Source of the DNA: Elainella saxicola E1
Lineage (GTDB): Bacteria > Cyanobacteriota > Cyanobacteriia > Elainellales > Elainellaceae
Assembly (NCBI GenBank): GCA_002796835.1
Contig: LUGL01000035.1
Span: 1-43,603, forward strand
Direction: 5' to 3'
Length of the DNA: 43,603 bases
Position 1 is the stretch's first letter, and every line of letters starts with the position of its first letter. Position numbers and translations under genes: made by a program. The notes below the pieces were generated by a model. The model was not told where the DNA came from. It was given only the letters and a program-made list of their open reading frames with translations, and did no database searches. Positions 17,773 to 25,756 of this stretch are shown here, piece after piece.

Positions 17773-18570
17773 AACCTGCTTGATCTAGAGAACAGCGTTA
17801 CTAGCAATATGTGATCGTCCTTTCCGAATAGTCAACCGTTTCTTGCATCTATCTCAGCATCACGCTGAACAACCAAGGCACAGGGGCTGGTAATGAAGGT
17901 TATTTAAACTGCTGCACTCCCCTCGGACATCCACTACATTGGATCAGAGTAGAATTGCCTCAGGGTATCCATTGTTAGGAGATGCCGTCTCTCAAAGAAT
18001 TGGACCCGGCTGAACGCTGGTCTGCTCTCAACCATGAACAGCCATTTTGTAGGACGGAGTGATTGCTGTAACAAAACTACTCCAGATTCATCAAGATTTT
18101 ACTGCTGACTCTACAGTCATAACCTTGCTAAAGTTGGCGATCGAACCTGTCCTCTACTCAAGTTCTATCTTTATCTCTATGGCAACGGGTTACCTCGCCA
18201 ATTGATACTTCGATCCATTTACATTTCAACTTATCAACTGCTCAATTTATTCCTAGTTCAGGGACAACCTACCCCATGAATCTGAAAAATCGTTACTCCC
18301 TTACATTCACTCAGTTTGGTCCACCTGGGCAAAATTCTTGGTTCAGACCCAGTTTGATTCAGCACTCGCGATCGGTGACATCCGGTAGTATTCAATAAAA
18401 ATAGGCACCCGCCTTCCTCATTCGTCATCGATCGTAAAACCTCATCGCAAAAGATTGAGTCAGCAAGAGCATTCTGGCTGTGAATCCCTGCTCCAGACCC
18501 AACACAGCAGATCGATTCAACAGCAATTTATGGGAACACTGATTTTGTAAGGAACCTATCTGCAGCAGCT
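17773..18570. other. 800-bp gene-free region upstream of pilB
   Basis: This divergent intergenic region serves the minus-strand hypothetical gene and pilB. The only notable reading frame is a 40-codon one from ATG 18276 to TAA 18398 (MNLKNRYSLTFTQFGP...), which I do not recognise and which has no clear Shine-Dalgarno. No tRNA or terminator is seen. A long 5' leader for the pilus operon or an unrecognised small RNA is possible. Confidence 0.35.
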
Positions 18571-20574
18571 ATGGCTAATCCCTCGTCGCAGCGACGCGCC
18601 CTGATCGTTCAAAACAATCTTTCTCCTTTCGCTAATAAACTGGTTCAGACTGGCTATGCCAACAATGAACAGGTGCAGCAAGCCTTGGTTGAGAGCCGCA
18701 AGACGGGTCGGCCTTTGACCGATTCACTGGCGCTGATCACGGGACAACAATTGCCGCCCGATTTGTTGCGTCAGTATAAGAAACAGCAGCTTTTTGAACT
18801 CAAAATTCTCTATGGGGTTGAGTCGCTCGATCCAGAAATTAATCAGATCAACACGAGCCAGCTGACTCAACTGATCGAAACGCTGATTCCAGTAGACATC
18901 TGCCGCCGCTATCGACTGATTCCCCTATCCCGTACAGAGACCGATCCTCCGTCTGTCCTGGTTGCGATGGTGAATCCAGATGATCTAGCTGCTCAGGATG
19001 ATTTGAATCGCATTTTGCGGCCTCAAGGTTTAACCCTGCAGCGCATGGTGATCACGGCTGAAGACTATCAGCGCCTGATCTCGCAATACCTGGATGAGCA
19101 GGTCGAGCGGCAAAAGCAGCTAGAGTTTCAATCAAAGGTAGACGTTAAGTCCGACATTGAAAACCTGGATTACCTGGATCTAGAAGAGCCGACTGATGAT
19201 GCAGACGTTAACCTGGATGCAGCCCTGGAAGATGCAGATGCGGCACCTATCATCACGCTGGCTAACAAAATTTTGGCGAGAGCACTCCAGGAAGGCATTT
19301 CCGATATTCATATCGAACCCCAAGAAGAATATTTGCGGATTCGTTTCCGCAAGGATGGCGTATTGCGCCAAGGTTTGGAATCTTTGCCCAAAAAGATTAT
19401 TCCAGCCGTCACGGCCCGCTTCAAGATTATGGCCAACCTGGATATTTCTGAACGACGGGTTCCTCAGGACGGTCGCATTCGCCGCTTGTTTGATGGACGT
19501 AAGGTGGACTTCCGGGTTAACACATTGCCAAGCCGCTATGGCGAAAAGGTGGTGCTGCGGATTCTCGACAACTCGGCCACTCAGTTGGGTCTGGATAAGC
19601 TGATTACGGATGAAGAAACCTTACATATTGTTCAGGAAATGGTTTCCCGTCCTTTTGGTTTGATTCTGGTAACGGGTCCAACGGGTTCCGGTAAAACAAC
19701 AACGCTATACTCTGCCCTGGCCGAACGCAACGATCCCGGCATCAACATCAGCACCGCAGAAGACCCGATCGAATATTCGCTACCCGGTCTGACTCAGGTG
19801 CAGGTGATCCGGGAAAAAGGTATGGACTTTGCCTCGATTCTGAGAGCCTTTCTGCGGCAAGACCCGGATGTGATTCTGGTAGGTGAGACACGCGACAAAG
19901 AGACGGCAAAAACAGCGATCGAAGCCGCTCTCACCGGACACCTTGTGTTAACCACCCTGCACACCAATGACGCCGCTAGCGCGATCGCCCGTCTAGAGGA
20001 AATGGGGGTTGAGTCCTTCATGGTCTCTAGCTCACTGATTGGAGTTCTGGCTCAGCGTTTGATGCGGCGGGTTTGCTCAGAGTGCCGCGTTCCTTACAAT
20101 CCCACCCCTGAAGAGTTAGCCAGATTTGGCCTTTCAGCCTCTCGGGAAGCCGATATCACCTTCTATCACGCCAACACGCTGTCTAATGAAGAGGTGCAGC
20201 AGGCCGCAGAAGCAGGAACGCTCTGTCCCGCCTGTAAGGGCTCAGGCTATAAAGGACGCTGTGGGGTGTATGAAGTCATGCGCGTCACAGAACGAGTGCA
20301 AACCCTGATTACCGAAGGAGCACCCACCGAGCGCATTAAAGAAGCAGCGGTCGAAGAAGGGATGAAAACTCTGTTGGCCTACAGTCTGAATCTGGTGCGT
20401 CAGGGAGCAACGACGCTGGAAGAAGTGGAACGGGTAACCTTTACCGACACTGGTCTAGAGGCAGAACTCAAGGCGAAACGGAAAACCTCGCTCACCTGTC
20501 GAGGCTGTGGCGCAGAGCTGAAACAAGAATGGCTCGATTGCCCCTATTGCACAACACCACGCTTCCACGATTAA
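18571..20574 (+). CDS. pilB: Type IV pilus extension ATPase PilB
   Basis: A 667-residue GspE/PulE-type ATPase. N-terminal MshEN-like domain (NKLVQTGYANNEQVQQALVE, GRPLTDSLALITGQQLPP), then the hexameric ATPase with SDIHIEPQ, Walker A GPTGSGKTT (about 369-377), Asp box/Walker B DPDVILVGETRD (about 431) and His box TGHLVLTTLHTNDA. The tetracysteine zinc motif is C-x2-C (about 503-506) with CPACKGSGYKGRC (about 552-564). The last ~30 residues add a second C-x2-C pair set (CRGCGAEL, CPYCTTPRF), a zinc-ribbon-like tail. It powers pilin polymerisation on the cytoplasmic face of the pilus machine. First gene of pilB-pilT-pilC, 127 nt before pilT. Confidence 0.95.
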   Translation: MANPSSQRRALIVQNNLSPFANKLVQTGYANNEQVQQALVESRKTGRPLTDSLALITGQQLPPDLLRQYKKQQLFELKILYGVESLDPEINQINTSQLTQLIETLIPVDICRRYRLIPLSRTETDPPSVLVAMVNPDDLAAQDDLNRILRPQGLTLQRMVITAEDYQRLISQYLDEQVERQKQLEFQSKVDVKSDIENLDYLDLEEPTDDADVNLDAALEDADAAPIITLANKILARALQEGISDIHIEPQEEYLRIRFRKDGVLRQGLESLPKKIIPAVTARFKIMANLDISERRVPQDGRIRRLFDGRKVDFRVNTLPSRYGEKVVLRILDNSATQLGLDKLITDEETLHIVQEMVSRPFGLILVTGPTGSGKTTTLYSALAERNDPGINISTAEDPIEYSLPGLTQVQVIREKGMDFASILRAFLRQDPDVILVGETRDKETAKTAIEAALTGHLVLTTLHTNDAASAIARLEEMGVESFMVSSSLIGVLAQRLMRRVCSECRVPYNPTPEELARFGLSASREADITFYHANTLSNEEVQQAAEAGTLCPACKGSGYKGRCGVYEVMRVTERVQTLITEGAPTERIKEAAVEEGMKTLLAYSLNLVRQGATTLEEVERVTFTDTGLEAELKAKRKTSLTCRGCGAELKQEWLDCPYCTTPRFHD

Positions 20575-20701
20575 CGTTCGCGATCGACATAATGATCGGA
20601 TTTCCAGCTTGATTGGGCACAATTGTCCACATTAGTGACGCATCAGTGACTCACACTTTGACAAGGTACGCTATCTATTTCCCTGCGCAAGGAGAAAAAA
20701 C

Positions 20702-21820
20702 ATGGAGTTAATGATCGAAGATTTAATGGAACAGCTGATCGAAATGGGAGGATCCGACATGCATTTGTCGGCAGGTTTACCGCCCTATTTCCGTCTCAGT
20801 GGGAAATTGACTCCGATCGGAGATGAGCCAATGACGGCTGAACAGTGCCAGCGCCTCATCTTCAGCATGCTCAACAACACGCAGCGGAAAAACCTGGAAC
20901 AAAACTGGGAGTTGGACTGCTCCTATGGCGTTAAGGGATTGGCCCGGTTCCGGGTCAACGTTTACAAAGATCGCGGCACCTATGCGGCCTGTTTGCGGGC
21001 ATTGAGCTCTAAAATCCCCAGCTTTGACAAACTCGGTCTGCCAGATGTCGTGCGAGAAATGTCGGAAAAGCCAAGAGGCTTAATTTTGGTGACAGGTCCA
21101 ACGGGTTCCGGTAAAACCACGACGTTGGCGGCCATGATCGATCTGATCAACCGCACTAGAGCTGAGCACATTCTGACTATCGAAGACCCGATCGAATTTG
21201 TTTACGAGCCAATCAAGAGTCTGATTCACCAGCGGCAGTTAGGCGAAGATACCAAGAGCTTTTCTAATGCGCTGCGGGCTGCCCTGCGGGAAGACCCCGA
21301 TATCATTCTGGTGGGTGAAATGCGGGACTTGGAAACTATTTCGTTGGCCATCTCGGCGGCGGAAACAGGCCACTTGGTCTTTGCCACCCTGCACACCAGT
21401 TCTGCAGCACAAACCGTAGACCGGATGATCGACGTATTTCCTTCGGAACGGCAGCAGCAGGTGCGGGTACAGCTCTCAAACTCACTGGTTGCCGTATTTA
21501 GTCAAACGCTGGTCTCGCGCAAGAATGTGAAACCTGGTGAATTTGGTCGAGTCATGGCCCAAGAGATCATGATCGTGACCCCTGCGATCGCTAACCTAAT
21601 CCGGGAAGGTAAAACCTCTCAAGTTTACTCGGCCATTCAAACAGGCGGTAAGTTAGGCATGGTGACGTTGGAGAAAGTCCTGGCTGATCTCTATAAAGCA
21701 GGCACTATCTCCTTCGAGTCGGCGATGGCAAAAACCTCGCGTCCGGATGAATTGCAGCGATTAATTGGTGCTGCCCCCACTGCGGGTGCGAAACCTGGTG
21801 CCTCAGCCGTAGCTCGATAA
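20702..21820 (+). CDS. pilT: Type IV pilus retraction ATPase PilT
   Basis: A 372-residue retraction ATPase: SDMHLSAGLPPYFRLSG, Walker A GPTGSGKTTT (about 132-141), Asp box TIEDPIEFV, Walker B DPDIILVGEMRDLETI, His box TGHLVFATLHTSSA and the PilT-specific AIANLIREGKTSQVYSAIQT segment. AAGGAG lies about 6 nt before ATG 20702 and supports the start. It depolymerises pili for twitching motility and phototaxis, and contributes to DNA uptake. The position between pilB and pilC matches the usual cyanobacterial order. Confidence 0.96.
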   Translation: MELMIEDLMEQLIEMGGSDMHLSAGLPPYFRLSGKLTPIGDEPMTAEQCQRLIFSMLNNTQRKNLEQNWELDCSYGVKGLARFRVNVYKDRGTYAACLRALSSKIPSFDKLGLPDVVREMSEKPRGLILVTGPTGSGKTTTLAAMIDLINRTRAEHILTIEDPIEFVYEPIKSLIHQRQLGEDTKSFSNALRAALREDPDIILVGEMRDLETISLAISAAETGHLVFATLHTSSAAQTVDRMIDVFPSERQQQVRVQLSNSLVAVFSQTLVSRKNVKPGEFGRVMAQEIMIVTPAIANLIREGKTSQVYSAIQTGGKLGMVTLEKVLADLYKAGTISFESAMAKTSRPDELQRLIGAAPTAGAKPGASAVAR

Positions 21821-21966
21821 TGGGCCGATCGTCCACAACCTTACAGCGGCATACTAAATTTCAAGAAAGAAAAATAATCGTTCATTCTCCAAAAAATGGA
21901 TCTAGGATGAACGAGAAATAAGCAGAGCGGTTCATGCTGGTTTCGTCACTTTGATGGTTGTAAGCT

Positions 21967-23199
21967 ATGCCTACCTACGTCGTTCGAGCGAGAGACTCCA
22001 AAGGAAATCCTAGACGGGAAAAAATTACGGCTAATTCTCCTACCGAAGCGCGGACAGCTTTGCGGGAGAAGGGGCTGTTTGTTCAAGAACTTACGGAAGA
22101 TCGGGGCTTAGTTGAAAAGCTGAGTACTTTTGACCTGAATGATGTCCAAACGGCTCTCACCAGTGTCACTGTCAAGGATAAGGCGGTTTTCTCACGGCAG
22201 TTTGCTGTGCTGATTAATGCCGGGGTTGCTTTAGTACGGGGGCTTGGCGTTCTTTCCGATCAGTGTCCTAACCCAAAACTCAAAAAGGCGTTGCAGTCCA
22301 TTAGCGCTGATGTGCAGCAAGGCACCAACCTTTCTGATGCGATGCGCAAGCACCCTCAATGTTTTGATGGGCTCTATGTCAGCATGGTGCAGGCCGGAGA
22401 GGTGGGTGGTGTTCTCGACGAAGTGATGAACCGTTTGGCTAAGCTGCTGGAAGATGTGGCCCGTCTGCAAAACCAGATTAAGTCAGCCATGACCTATCCG
22501 ATTGCAGTTGGCATCATTGCAGTACTGATCTTCCTGGGGATGTGCATGTTCTTGCTCCCCATTTTTGCCAACATTTTCGACGAGCTAGATGCGAAATTGC
22601 CGCCTTTCACCGCGTTCATGATTGGCATTAGTAATTTTCTGCGAAGTCCCTATGTGCTGATCTTGGTCGTCGCCCTGATCGTTTTTGTCTTTGCCTATCG
22701 CCAGTACTACAAAACCCGGGTGGGACGCGAAACGATGGACCGCTTTTTCCTGCGGATGCCTTTGTTTGGGGATCTGATCCAGAAAACTGCAACCGCTCGT
22801 TTTTGTCGCACCTTTGGCGCATTATCCCGATCGGGCGTTCCGATTCTCACAGCGCTAGAGATTGTGCGGGATACAGCAGGAAATCAGGTGATTGCCAACG
22901 CGGTGGATGAAGCCCGGAAAGAAGTGCAAACCGGGGGCATGATCAGTCTGGCCTTGCAGCGGGAAAAGGTCTTCCCAACCATGGCCATTCAAATGATTAG
23001 CATTGGGGAGGAAACAGGGGAAATCGACACGATGTTGATGAAGGTGGCTGACTTCTATGAGGATGAAGTCGAACAAGCTGTTAAAGCCCTGACCAGTATT
23101 ATGGAACCGATCATGATCGTGGTTCTGGGTGGCATGGTTGGATCAATTCTGGTTGCGATGTATCTGCCGATCTTCGGCATCATGGATGCGATCAAGTAG
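21967..23199 (+). CDS. pilC: Type IV pilus inner-membrane platform protein PilC
   Basis: A 410-residue GspF/PilC protein: an N-terminal lead (YVVRARDSKGNPRREKI), then two T2SF domains (SRQFAVLINAGVALVRGLGV to MTYPIAVGIIAVLIFL, and RFCRTFGALSRSGVPILTAL to the C-terminus). Three membrane spans are visible (about 175-205, 222-245 and 375-400). It is the inner-membrane platform on which PilB and PilT act. Last gene of the pilus motor operon, followed 28 nt later by a strong terminator. Confidence 0.96.
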   Translation: MPTYVVRARDSKGNPRREKITANSPTEARTALREKGLFVQELTEDRGLVEKLSTFDLNDVQTALTSVTVKDKAVFSRQFAVLINAGVALVRGLGVLSDQCPNPKLKKALQSISADVQQGTNLSDAMRKHPQCFDGLYVSMVQAGEVGGVLDEVMNRLAKLLEDVARLQNQIKSAMTYPIAVGIIAVLIFLGMCMFLLPIFANIFDELDAKLPPFTAFMIGISNFLRSPYVLILVVALIVFVFAYRQYYKTRVGRETMDRFFLRMPLFGDLIQKTATARFCRTFGALSRSGVPILTALEIVRDTAGNQVIANAVDEARKEVQTGGMISLALQREKVFPTMAIQMISIGEETGEIDTMLMKVADFYEDEVEQAVKALTSIMEPIMIVVLGGMVGSILVAMYLPIFGIMDAIK

Positions 23200-23226
23200 C
23201 CTTTTCAACTCAATTACGACTGACCT

Positions 23227-23252
23227 ACCCCCGCTCAGTTCGGGGGTTTTTA
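23227..23252 (+). terminator. Rho-independent terminator after pilC
   Basis: ACCCCCG (23227-23233) and CGGGGGT (23241-23247) form a 7-bp GC-rich stem with a CTCAGTT loop, followed by TTTTTATTT. It ends the pilB-pilT-pilC transcript. Confidence 0.9.
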
Positions 23253-23473
23253 TTTAATCATTTTTTATTTAATCCAGTTTCTATTGGCTCCAAACAGCCA
23301 TTCAAGCCTGAATCTGAATTCTCGCTAGAATCCAAACAGAAGTTCTTTCCCCCGCATTGCATGACGAAGGACCGATCGAGGTATTTATCCCTTGAGCAAT
23401 TGAGCAACTAGCAGACTCCCTCTCGTTTGAAAGCCGATATCTCTATCCATCCTGGCTCAAGCCCTGAAAACCG

Positions 23474-24058
23474 ATGTCAGTTAAAAAAATCCAATACGAA
23501 GAAGTTTTAGCAGAATGCAGTGATTATCGCGGCACACTAGCTCTGTTAAAGCAATATCGTCCCTATCTAGAACTCATTCCCAGCATGCGTCGCCCTCAAG
23601 AAAGCGTGCTGACCATTCCCTTACCTCTGATTCGCCTGCGATCTTCGGGTCAAACCAGTTCGGCGATCGACTCTATGGGAAGCATGATCCGGCTGCCGGC
23701 TGATCTGGCAATTCTGATGTGTGACCCCGAGTGGAAGATTAAAACCGGGGTTGAAATTTTTGTCTTTATCCATCGACCCCAAGAAGATTTCTCAGATTTG
23801 CTAGAGCGTTGGCGGCAGACGCAAATCTGTTTAAGTCAAGGCTATGAGTGGGTGATGCCAAAACGACAGCAGCACCTCTTTGCAGAAGGGGCGGATGAAA
23901 CCCATCCCTTATTTGTATTATTTCCAGAAACCTCTGAACGGATTAGACGGGGTTTGCGGGGAACGGGCCTGCCCTTTGTGGTTCAAACTGTTTATGCGAT
24001 CGATGATGATGATTTTCTAGCAAGTCCTACCTCTGAAGCGATCGAGGCAGAAGATTAA
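23474..24058 (+). CDS. Hypothetical protein (194 aa)
   Basis: A soluble-looking protein without signal peptide or membrane helix. It begins MSVKKIQYEEVLAECSDYRG, has a central segment predicted as strands and helices (LPADLAILMCDPEWKIKTGV, EIFVFIHRPQEDFSDLLERW) and an acidic tail (AIDDDDFLASPTSEAIEAED). I do not recognise a family. It lies between the pilC terminator and the DUF2997-ycf35 cluster with more than 270 nt on either side, so it is probably its own transcription unit. The coding assignment rests on length, sensible composition and HIP1-containing codons like those of its neighbours. Confidence 0.65.
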   Translation: MSVKKIQYEEVLAECSDYRGTLALLKQYRPYLELIPSMRRPQESVLTIPLPLIRLRSSGQTSSAIDSMGSMIRLPADLAILMCDPEWKIKTGVEIFVFIHRPQEDFSDLLERWRQTQICLSQGYEWVMPKRQQHLFAEGADETHPLFVLFPETSERIRRGLRGTGLPFVVQTVYAIDDDDFLASPTSEAIEAED

Positions 24059-24391
24059 TTACCAAGACACATAGAAATTCCTCTATCGCTCTCCCTAAAG
24101 ATTGATTCAACAAAAGCCGCCTTTCTGTCCTTAGGCTGCCTTGACGGCATCGGGGAGTTGCGCGAAACTAACTTAAGAACTGAAGTATAGCCTCATCAAT
24201 CTGCTAACTTTTTTTGCGTTTTGACTCAGGCTAAGTCAATTGGTCAGAGTTTGTTAATATTCACTTCGTTTGTTGCTCTGGTTTCCCATTAATTTGACTG
24301 GAGAACCAAGGGAAACAGGAAGTTGGTAGGTCAACGACCAATCAGGGTAACTCAGTTGTTGTGGTTCGGTTCCTGAGGGCAAGTTGAGAAG
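24059..24391. other. Gene-free stretch before the DUF2997 gene
   Basis: No ORF supported. It contains an AT-rich -10-like TTAATATT at about 24256 without a convincing -35, and a small inverted GGTC/GACC near 24329, which may be part of the promoter region of the downstream cluster. Confidence 0.3.
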
Positions 24392-24601
24392 ATGGAAACG
24401 CTAGAATTCATCATTTATCCAGACGGTCGAGTGCAGGAAAAAGTCACTGGTATCATTGGCGCATCCTGTGCTGAAGTCACTGCGGCAATTGAAGCCAAGC
24501 TTGGTCGGGTACTGACTCAAGAAACAACCTCTGAGTTCTTTTCACAGCCCGTTCAGCAGACTGTGACGGCTCAAACTCAAACTACTTGTAGCGAGTGGTG
24601 A
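24392..24601 (+). CDS. DUF2997 family small protein (69 aa)
   Basis: METLEFIIYPDGRVQEKVTG followed by IGASCAEVTAAIEAKLG is the DUF2997 signature: a short strand pair, then a helix with a conserved Cys. The family is found in cyanobacteria next to ycf35. Small, soluble, unknown function. A GAGAAG sequence precedes the ATG. It ends 56 nt before the Ycf35 start, so the pair is likely co-transcribed with the ferredoxin gene downstream. Confidence 0.8.
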   Translation: METLEFIIYPDGRVQEKVTGIIGASCAEVTAAIEAKLGRVLTQETTSEFFSQPVQQTVTAQTQTTCSEW

Positions 24602-24657
24602 AGAGTGGTAAGGGTTCCGTTCAATCTTTAGTCCAAGTTCGTATAACGAAATCTCCC

Positions 24658-25044
24658 ATGTCACACTTTAGCCAAATTAAAACTCAGATTCGAGATCTTA
24701 GCTCTTTAGAAGCAGCCTTAACAGATCTAGGAATGGCTTGGAAAACTGGGCCTCAGCCTGTGCGCGGTTACCGGGGACAAACTCAAACTGCTGAGGTCGT
24801 GATCGAGCAAGACAACGGTTACGATATTGGCTTTAGCCGGAACCAAGATCAGTATGAGCTAGTCGCTGACCTCCAGTACTGGCAACAATCACTTTCAGTC
24901 GAAGGTTTCCTGAAGCAAGTGACTCAACGCTATGCTTATCACACGGTGGTCAAGGAAACTGCAAAGCAGGGGTTTGAACTGACTGAACAGCAACAGAACC
25001 AGGATGGATCGATTCGTTTGGTTGTGCAGCGCTGGAGCTCCTGA
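24658..25044 (+). CDS. ycf35: Ycf35 (DUF1257) family protein
   Basis: From ATG 24658 the protein begins MSHFSQIKTQIRDLSSLEAA, the standard Ycf35 start, so I reject the in-frame start at 24595. The 128 residues continue with AEVVIEQDNGYDIGFSRN, YELVADLQYW and FLKQVTQRYAYHTV as in chloroplast and cyanobacterial Ycf35. Its biochemical role is not established. The conserved linkage with a DUF2997 protein and a 4Fe-4S ferredoxin suggests an iron-sulfur or redox task (inference). Soluble, no signal peptide. Confidence 0.9.
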   Translation: MSHFSQIKTQIRDLSSLEAALTDLGMAWKTGPQPVRGYRGQTQTAEVVIEQDNGYDIGFSRNQDQYELVADLQYWQQSLSVEGFLKQVTQRYAYHTVVKETAKQGFELTEQQQNQDGSIRLVVQRWSS

Positions 25045-25226
25045 AGCTTTTAGTTGCGAGGTCCAATCGAGCTTTTTGGAAATTAAACCATTGTTTTTTG
25101 CCAGTAAGGAGTGTGGGGAAAATTTCCTGCACTCCATTGTTTAGCTATCTAGTTGAGTGACCCGTTATTTGCGTTCTGCAATGAACGATTCGCTGTGTTG
25201 TAGAGAATTGGGGACGAGAATCGAAT

Positions 25227-25700
25227 ATGGACGAATTTCTCTCGCCGATCAGCCAGTCTGATGAAGCAGTCAGTCCTGCGGCAACCAATGAAGCTGTGAT
25301 GAGTGGCTTGGCCCCTGAACTGGGCGGACAACTGCGAGAAGCCCCTGAACGAACTGGATTTGAACCAGAACTGGGGGGAATCGTGCGCCAGAAAGGCGTA
25401 TATGTTGATGAAGTCACCTGCATTGGCTGCAAACACTGTGCCCATGTTGCGCGGAACACATTCTATATCGAGCCTGACTACGGACGATCGCGCGTGATCC
25501 GCCAGGATGCTGATTCAGAAGAAGTGATTCAAGAAGCAATTGACACCTGCCCGGTAGACTGCATTCATTGGGTGGACTATACCGAACTGAAGCGGCTGGA
25601 AGAAGAGCGCAAATATCAGGTGATTCCTGTTGCTGGTTTTCCGGTCGATCGCGCCATGATTGCCGTTCATCAGCGCCGACGCAAGTTAAAGAAAAATTAA
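25227..25700 (+). CDS. 4Fe-4S ferredoxin of the ycf35 cluster
   Basis: 157 residues. The first ~55 are a low-complexity acidic extension with a doubled PELGG motif. Then comes one [4Fe-4S] domain, with Cys-65, Cys-68 and Cys-71 in CIGCKHCAH and Cys-108 in TCPVDCIHW; a further Cys-112 follows. The tail (LKRLEEERKYQVIPVAGFPV, then basic RRRKLKKN) is typical of the plant/cyanobacterial DnaJ-linked type of 4Fe-4S protein. It is a small electron carrier, cytoplasmic or stromal-like. It converges on priA 56 nt away. The electron partner is not known. Confidence 0.88.
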   Translation: MDEFLSPISQSDEAVSPAATNEAVMSGLAPELGGQLREAPERTGFEPELGGIVRQKGVYVDEVTCIGCKHCAHVARNTFYIEPDYGRSRVIRQDADSEEVIQEAIDTCPVDCIHWVDYTELKRLEEERKYQVIPVAGFPVDRAMIAVHQRRRKLKKN

Positions 25701-25756
25701 ATTCCTCGCTCAACCCGATTGAAGTCGCCAAAATCCTCTGATCGCTGTCTGAGCTG

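Noticed and set aside
24595-24657. N-terminal extension of Ycf35 from the upstream ATG at 24595
   Set aside because: Homologues start MSHFSQIK, the extension is not family-like and it would overlap the DUF2997 stop.
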